The translations under genes and the position numbers were made by a program. From Ambrosia x helenae (taxonomy: Eukaryota > Streptophyta > Magnoliopsida > Asterales > Asteraceae), in assembly GCA_030844895.1 (NCBI GenBank), contig CM061223.1:37756204-37820203 (forward strand): a stretch of 64,000 nt of DNA, given 5' to 3'. The notes under the pieces were generated by a model. That model ran no database searches and was not told where the DNA came from. It saw only the letters and a list, made by a program, of their open reading frames with translations. Every line of letters begins with the position of its first letter. Within the stretch, counting starts at the first letter, position 1. Shown here one piece after another: positions 59,220 to 64,000 of the stretch.

Positions 59220-62200
59220 CTATTGATTGGATAGTTTTCTCTGTTGGTCCATTGTTTTGTTCATCAACTTGATTCTGAGCTGTTTCTTCTGCTCAGTAGT
59301 CATTGGAGGCTCATATGTTCTCTTCACTGGTTTAGACACATTCGCTATCTTCACTGTCTTACCAAGCTTGTTCTCCAAATTGCTTCCTGCATTGATGTCA
59401 TAAGCAAAACAAACTCCAACCACTTGAGTATACTTTCTTGCTTGAGCAAAGTCTTTAGGTTCATAGTAAATCGGATTGTAGAAAAGCATGATGATGTCTT
59501 CAAACGTGCAATTAATCAGCCACATAGGATCAAATACATGAACATGCTTGTATTTATCCTTTCCATCTCTCAACACAATCACCGCTTCAGCCTTTCTCCA
59601 ATCATAATACCAGAAGATAAAATCAGCACTGAAATGCTGTGGCATAGGCATCAAAGGTATCTTTCTCATCACTTCAGGTGCTTTGTAGATCAAAGTAACT
59701 CGTTTCATATTGGTTTGAGGATCAATATCCCTATGAACTTTTCTTCGGGGATATTGAGGCTGGAATCTTTTCCATCTTGTTCGACTTTCCCAAACCAATT
59801 TATCTGCGCACCAACCAACATGCGAACCATTCACTTCTGCACCTGACATTGGGAATCTACATAAATCTCTGACCGCCCAGTACGGTAGAGTAAGCAAATC
59901 ACAGAATCTATTGAAGTACAAGATTCCTGTTTCCCATTTCGCAGCTATGCACTTCAACCTGCCCAAGTATGTCCACCCAAGAGCTCTGCCTTTAAACTTG
60001 GCATTGTGGAATCTATAAAAGTTACCTTGAGCTTCAGGCTTTGGTCGGTTCTCATCCATTTCCCTCAATTTCCTCAAATAACTCTTCAACTCCTCAGACT
60101 GATTTGAAGGTCCTTGATTATCAGCACCAAATACCTTTTCTACAAACTCTGCACTCCTCTGTTGAGCTTTCTGCTTTGCTGAATTATTTGGTACTTCAGT
60201 AAAATCAGGAAATACTTCATTTTCATCCGTTTGTCTGAAGTACTGAGGAAACTCTTCATGAGTTATATCTTCCATCTCCACTTCATTGTTCTCAGGAGTC
60301 TGCATATCATCTGAGTGACTTCCAATATCCTTTTCAGGAATATCTGGAATCGACTCGTCCACTATAAACTCCTCAAAAGTCTTCCCTACCCTCTGTGCAA
60401 GACCATCTAGAATTTCCTTTGCCACAGATGCAGGTAATTCTCCTTCCTCAAGATCAGGATCTTCATATTCCAATTCATATCTTAAATCATCAGTTTGGAA
60501 TATCTCAGCGAAACATCCTGTGAACTCAATGGTCCATTCTCTTTTCTCCAACATATCTTTGTACAATTGTTTAGCATCATCAGATAGAGATCTCACCTTC
60601 TCATTCCAGAAGATACTTTCATCTGAATCAACGTTCTCACCTTTCTTCTTAGAACTTGATTCTCCAGTATCTTTCTTCTTTGATGTTCTCTTCTCATAAG
60701 TGAATCTGGAAGTATCATCCCCTCCATCATTATCACTCCCACTGCTAAACTCATCTCCTTTCTGTCTCCCAGCACCTTCTGCATCATCATCATCATCATT
60801 CTTGTCATCATCATCATCACTTTTCTCCGATTCATCATCATCCTCATCATCATCTTGTTCTTTATCAGATTCAGAATCTTCATAATCAACTTTCTCTTCT
60901 TCTTCTTCTTCATCTTCTTCACCCTCCTTCAGCTTGGGTGCAGTGTTATACAAATCATCAATCAAATCACTAAGGCGTTTGTTTTCAGCCCTTAGTTCTT
61001 TGTTATCTGCTTTAATCAGCTTAATCCTGCTCTTGTTTCTTGCACACTTTCTTTCAAGCTTTTCATTCTTAGCTTCAAGCATCTTAACCTTCTCATTGAT
61101 CTCATCTTGATTAGATTTAGACGCAACCACAATCTGAAGCATTTTCTCCTCATTCTGCTTGAATTTGGCAATCTCAGCTTGTTGAGCTACAATCATTTTC
61201 ATCATGTCATCCATTTTCCTATTCACCTGCTTCATCACATCATCATCCACAGTGACTTTCTTGGATTTGGATTTAGATGGCTCAACTTCTTTTCCCTTTT
61301 GAGGCTTTCTGAACATGTCAAGTACATTGTCCAGTGCAACGTTAAGTTGATCAGCTAATATTGGTTCTGCCTCTTTGGATTTCTTTTGTTTCTTGGCGAC
61401 AGGTGAAGATAGCTTTGATGATGTACCAGCATCGGGCACTCTTTTTCCTTTCAACAGTTGAGCTAACTCTTTCTCCCTCAACTCTTTCGTACTAGACTTC
61501 TTCGCCATGGTCTTTTGCTTTTTCGTCTTAGGCAAATTAACCACCACAGTCTCTCCAACACTCAACTCTGCCAAGTCAACACCTAGACTCTCATCTTCAA
61601 CAGATTTCTTTCTTCTCTCAGCTTCTTCAATCGACTTGTTCAAAGATTCAGACTCACCAACCATAGTGGCCTTACGTTTGGTGGTCCTAACATTTTCATC
61701 ATCAGAATCCCACTGCTCGTCTATCTCAGTCTCCTCTGAATCAACTGACTCTTCATCCACCAAACCTGAACCTTTCTTTGCCGTTGATTTATGTCTAACC
61801 GCCTGTTGCTTTGAACTTCCCTGATCAATCTTTCCCTTGCCCTTCCCTTTGGCTCCAGGATTGACTACTTGTCTCTTCCTCTTAGTGCTTGAATCAGCGT
61901 ACACTAAGGGATCATCATTATCCGAATCACTATTATCATGCCTTGCTTTGTTCTTGCCAGGATCAGTGTAATCCTGACGAGCCAAAGCTCCAAAGAGTCT
62001 CCTATTAGGTGGCTTTTCACTATCTGGCACACCTTTGTATCCCTTCATCCTCACTAGAGTACGAATGTTCATGTGATCTTGACCAAGGATCATAGTCGGA
62101 TCCTTCTTCAACTCTGGATACTTGTGGTCAAAGATCATCATCAGAAATCTCGGATATAGCATGAACTTCTTGTGCTTCATACCTTTCAGCATCTCCAGCA

Positions 62201-62849
62201 TATGGTCTAGAATCATACCAGAAACGTTAAATGGTTTGTTGAGAGTCAACGTAACCATTAACGAACTCAAACTTCTTCTCATAACGTCATATCCACCGCT
62301 CACACATCCAAATACGTGGATAATAACGTGTGCAAAGTACTTGAACTGCACGCCCAGCTTCCCTTTATACATAGATCCATCTGTAATCGGACCTTTGTAC
62401 TTCATCCGTAAGAAACAAGCTTTCTGCTCAGTCCATGATAACTCTCTGGGATCTTCACTGACTTCAAACTTGATCTGCAGTGCTTCCCGTATATCAGACT
62501 CTGTCAAAAACATCTCCATATCTTGAATCTTGCTCTTGATAATCGTCTGATTATCCCAGAAGTCATACTTCGCATTTTGGTAGAAATCTTCAATAATGTC
62601 TCTATATATGATCGTCGGTGTGGCTAATGCATGTACAATTCTGCTCCTTCTCAAAAACTCTATGATCCCGGTGAACTCTGTATTCTTCTCCACGTCACCA
62701 AGATAAGCACAGCAGTTGTGAGATCGCTCGAACGGCCAACTGCTTGGAACAGATGCTTCAGCCTGTTGCACCAGATCTGGAACAATATTCTCTGCTGGAG
62801 TTTCCACATTTTCTACTGGTGCCTCAACGTTTTCGTATTGATCAGCCAT
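59220..62849 (-). CDS. Accessory (envelope-like position) protein of Copia element B
   Basis: 1209 residues, fully open. Residues ~55-290 share a fold-like block with element A's ORF (EFLRRSRIVHALATPTIIYR, NVSGMILDHMLEML, FMLYPRFLMMIFDHKYPELK). ~300-535 is Lys/Ser-rich with basic clusters (KRKRQ, KKQKKSK) that could be nuclear signals. ~538-635 is a long predicted coiled coil (MEAK/LERK heptads). ~643-690 is an Asp/Glu tract. ~980-1209 is a conserved C-terminal domain (WYYDWRKAEAVIVLRDGKD-type block, FDPMWLINC). No signal peptide, membrane helix, zinc knuckle or enzyme motif was seen. The ATG follows an acceptor-like GATGTGTAG. Sirevirus envelope-like genes occupy this place, but the lack of membrane features argues against a true envelope; a structural or nuclear role is as likely. 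Function unknown. Confidence 0.75.
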   Translation of the reverse strand: MADQYENVEAPVENVETPAENIVPDLVQQAEASVPSSWPFERSHNCCAYLGDVEKNTEFTGIIEFLRRSRIVHALATPTIIYRDIIEDFYQNAKYDFWDNQTIIKSKIQDMEMFLTESDIREALQIKFEVSEDPRELSWTEQKACFLRMKYKGPITDGSMYKGKLGVQFKYFAHVIIHVFGCVSGGYDVMRRSLSSLMVTLTLNKPFNVSGMILDHMLEMLKGMKHKKFMLYPRFLMMIFDHKYPELKKDPTMILGQDHMNIRTLVRMKGYKGVPDSEKPPNRRLFGALARQDYTDPGKNKARHDNSDSDNDDPLVYADSSTKRKRQVVNPGAKGKGKGKIDQGSSKQQAVRHKSTAKKGSGLVDEESVDSEETEIDEQWDSDDENVRTTKRKATMVGESESLNKSIEEAERRKKSVEDESLGVDLAELSVGETVVVNLPKTKKQKTMAKKSSTKELREKELAQLLKGKRVPDAGTSSKLSSPVAKKQKKSKEAEPILADQLNVALDNVLDMFRKPQKGKEVEPSKSKSKKVTVDDDVMKQVNRKMDDMMKMIVAQQAEIAKFKQNEEKMLQIVVASKSNQDEINEKVKMLEAKNEKLERKCARNKSRIKLIKADNKELRAENKRLSDLIDDLYNTAPKLKEGEEDEEEEEEKVDYEDSESDKEQDDDEDDDESEKSDDDDDKNDDDDDAEGAGRQKGDEFSSGSDNDGGDDTSRFTYEKRTSKKKDTGESSSKKKGENVDSDESIFWNEKVRSLSDDAKQLYKDMLEKREWTIEFTGCFAEIFQTDDLRYELEYEDPDLEEGELPASVAKEILDGLAQRVGKTFEEFIVDESIPDIPEKDIGSHSDDMQTPENNEVEMEDITHEEFPQYFRQTDENEVFPDFTEVPNNSAKQKAQQRSAEFVEKVFGADNQGPSNQSEELKSYLRKLREMDENRPKPEAQGNFYRFHNAKFKGRALGWTYLGRLKCIAAKWETGILYFNRFCDLLTLPYWAVRDLCRFPMSGAEVNGSHVGWCADKLVWESRTRWKRFQPQYPRRKVHRDIDPQTNMKRVTLIYKAPEVMRKIPLMPMPQHFSADFIFWYYDWRKAEAVIVLRDGKDKYKHVHVFDPMWLINCTFEDIIMLFYNPIYYEPKDFAQARKYTQVVGVCFAYDINAGSNLENKLGKTVKIANVSKPVKRTYEPPMTTEQKKQLRIKLMNKTMDQQRKLSNQ

Positions 62850-64000
62850 CTACACATCAAAAACAGAAAAACACGTCAAAATGCAAAAACGACAAAAAGT
62901 TAAAAATTTTAAGGTTTTACAGATTCTACATTCGCCCTTTTTAAACTGGACGAATGTGAAATGTTTTGGACGAAAGTAAAACATTTAGGTCGAATGTGAA
63001 AAATATTTGATTAAAAACACATTCGCCCGTTTTTAAACCACATTCGTCCATAAAATGTACATTCGCCCGTTTAAATGACCCGAATGTGAAACATGTTTAT
63101 CCCCAAAATTTAAAAATTTTGCAAACTTGTTTTTGACTCTTGATTTTGATTAGGATATGTCCTAATATGTCCGATTATCACTCGTGTATCACCAATTGTC
63201 CATTACTTTCAATATATATCAGTTTTTAAAGATGAATTAGGTTAAATCAGTTCATTCAATCAATTGATCACAAAAACGATGTTAATAACCTAATTCCTTT
63301 AACATTCTCCCCCTAAAACTGATATGTATTGAATGTAAATCAAAATCAAACATTAACAAACATCCTAAGACCCCTAAAATTAAAACCCTAAGACCGGATA
63401 TAAAAACGTCGATTCTGATCTGAAAACAGCTCCAATACCTGTGAAATTAGTGTCAAAATGATCAGGAATGTATAGGGAATGAAACACACAAACAAAAGAA
63501 ATTCAAGCAACAAGGTCTGGTTATCGAAGAATTTTGAAAAAAATTTGTGAATGAAGACTCGAATGTGAAATGACTTATATATAAAGGCCACCTTCGCCCG
63601 TTTGATATGGACGAATGTGGGGTAATTCCACATTCGCCCCAAGCAAATGACCCGAATGTGAAAAATTCTACCCGAAGGTGAAATTGATACCCGAAGGTGA
63701 AGATGTGCCACATTCGTCCAAATTGAAACGGTCGAAAGTGAGGATTTTTCCACATTCGACCCAATTAATGGGCGAATGTGAAATGGAAAAATCTGAAAAT
63801 TTCGCCAAATCACGAATTCGAATCCCGTTCAACATTTTTCAAACCGTTAAACTTCCAAAACTCAAATTTTCACATTTTTAATGATACAAAGCCCAGATGA
63901 TGTTATCAAATCTCAGAAATTGACCATCAAGCATCCCCGGCTATCAAAAATAAAGCAGAAAAGCAAATCTTTTGGATTTTCTGAAATTTTATCAAAACAC
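62850..64000 (-). promoter_or_regulatory. Promoter-like region upstream of the accessory ORF in element B
   Basis: Minus strand: inverted CATTCGCCC/GGGCGAATG words (63596-63790), then TATA-like CCTTTATATATAAG (63574-63587), donor-like CACAG|GTATTG at 63438, a polypurine-tract-like AGTTTTAGGGGGAGAATG (63305-63322), a second set of CATTCGCCC words (62930-63085), and the acceptor at 62850. No protein homology was recognised in the open frames here; pol was expected but is not within this stretch. Confidence 0.45.

Larger units (their letters stand above)
58714..64000 (-). mobile_element. Copia (Sirevirus-like) element B, 3' portion, continues beyond the window
   Basis: Minus strand: promoter-like region (about 62850-63900), 1209-codon accessory ORF, polypurine tract (59207-59219, AGTCGAGGGGGAGT) and 3' LTR (58714-59206). 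It splits the RT of element A after the codons for VCQLPGF; the candidate target duplication (58709-58713, CGTAG) cannot be checked because the other end is outside. Its pol should lie right of 64000. Confidence 0.78.

Noticed and set aside
60593..60922. 109-codon Met/Lys/Arg-rich frame inside the accessory ORF
   Set aside because: Shadow frame of the Asp/Glu tract of the 1209-residue protein.
62850..63304. A further solo LTR ending at TTTAACA before a polypurine-like tract
   Set aside because: No matching left end, no target duplication and no similarity to another LTR in the window could be shown; kept as a PPT-like motif only.

Overview
The window is plant nuclear DNA, almost certainly from a eudicot. 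The resemblance of its Tekay-like chromovirus polyproteins and Sirevirus-like Copia accessory proteins to what I remember from Asteraceae suggests a composite, but this is recall and was not searched. It is AT-rich, intron-containing and dominated by LTR retrotransposons inserted into one another. The only ordinary host genes are F-box and B3 genes.

Layout. 1-6308: a gag-only Ty3/gypsy element (minus strand, 3' part outside the window) sits inside a diverged LTR that abuts a decapitated F-box gene (6309-6990). An intact F-box paralogue follows at 8134-9198. A B3-domain gene begins near 10953 and is split at 11290 by a complete Tekay-like element (11291-28250, TSD TAACT); the rest of the gene lies at 28256-29340. 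The pol gene of that element is itself split by a 2.6-kb solo LTR (15528-22263, TSD AAGAC), which carries a small non-autonomous element (15637-19778, TSD TACAA). After a tandemly duplicated stretch (29663-30707), the first exons of a Helitron Rep/helicase gene appear at about 31.1-31.9 kb. They are separated from the rest (50273-52509) by another solo LTR (31889-50177, TSD TTTCT). That LTR contains a gag-less element (33540-49247, TSD CTAGT), which in turn contains a second complete Tekay-like element (36041-46654, TSD CCAAA). The Helitron gene is cut at 52509 by a Copia (Sirevirus-like) element A on the minus strand, whose reverse transcriptase is cut at 58714 by Copia element B running off the right edge.

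How it works together. The two Tekay-like elements encode gag, protease, reverse transcriptase, RNase H, integrase and a chromodomain-like tail, but both carry several stops and frameshifts. Three copies of another family have kept LTRs, primer-binding site, leader and polypurine tract but have only gag or nothing, so they would need enzymes supplied in trans. The two Copia elements carry a large extra ORF downstream of pol; in B it is open for 1209 codons.

The most interesting signals are not the ORFs. (1) A near-invariant splice donor, CTAAG|GTGAGT, in almost every gypsy LTR, with an acceptor AG three bases before each gag ATG. (2) Arrays of short hairpins next to the TATA box in LTRs of unrelated families. 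(3) tRNA-like sequences inside several LTRs. (4) An apparent separate promoter-plus-intron unit in front of the extra Copia ORF. All functional statements are inferences from sequence reading; no search or alignment program was run.
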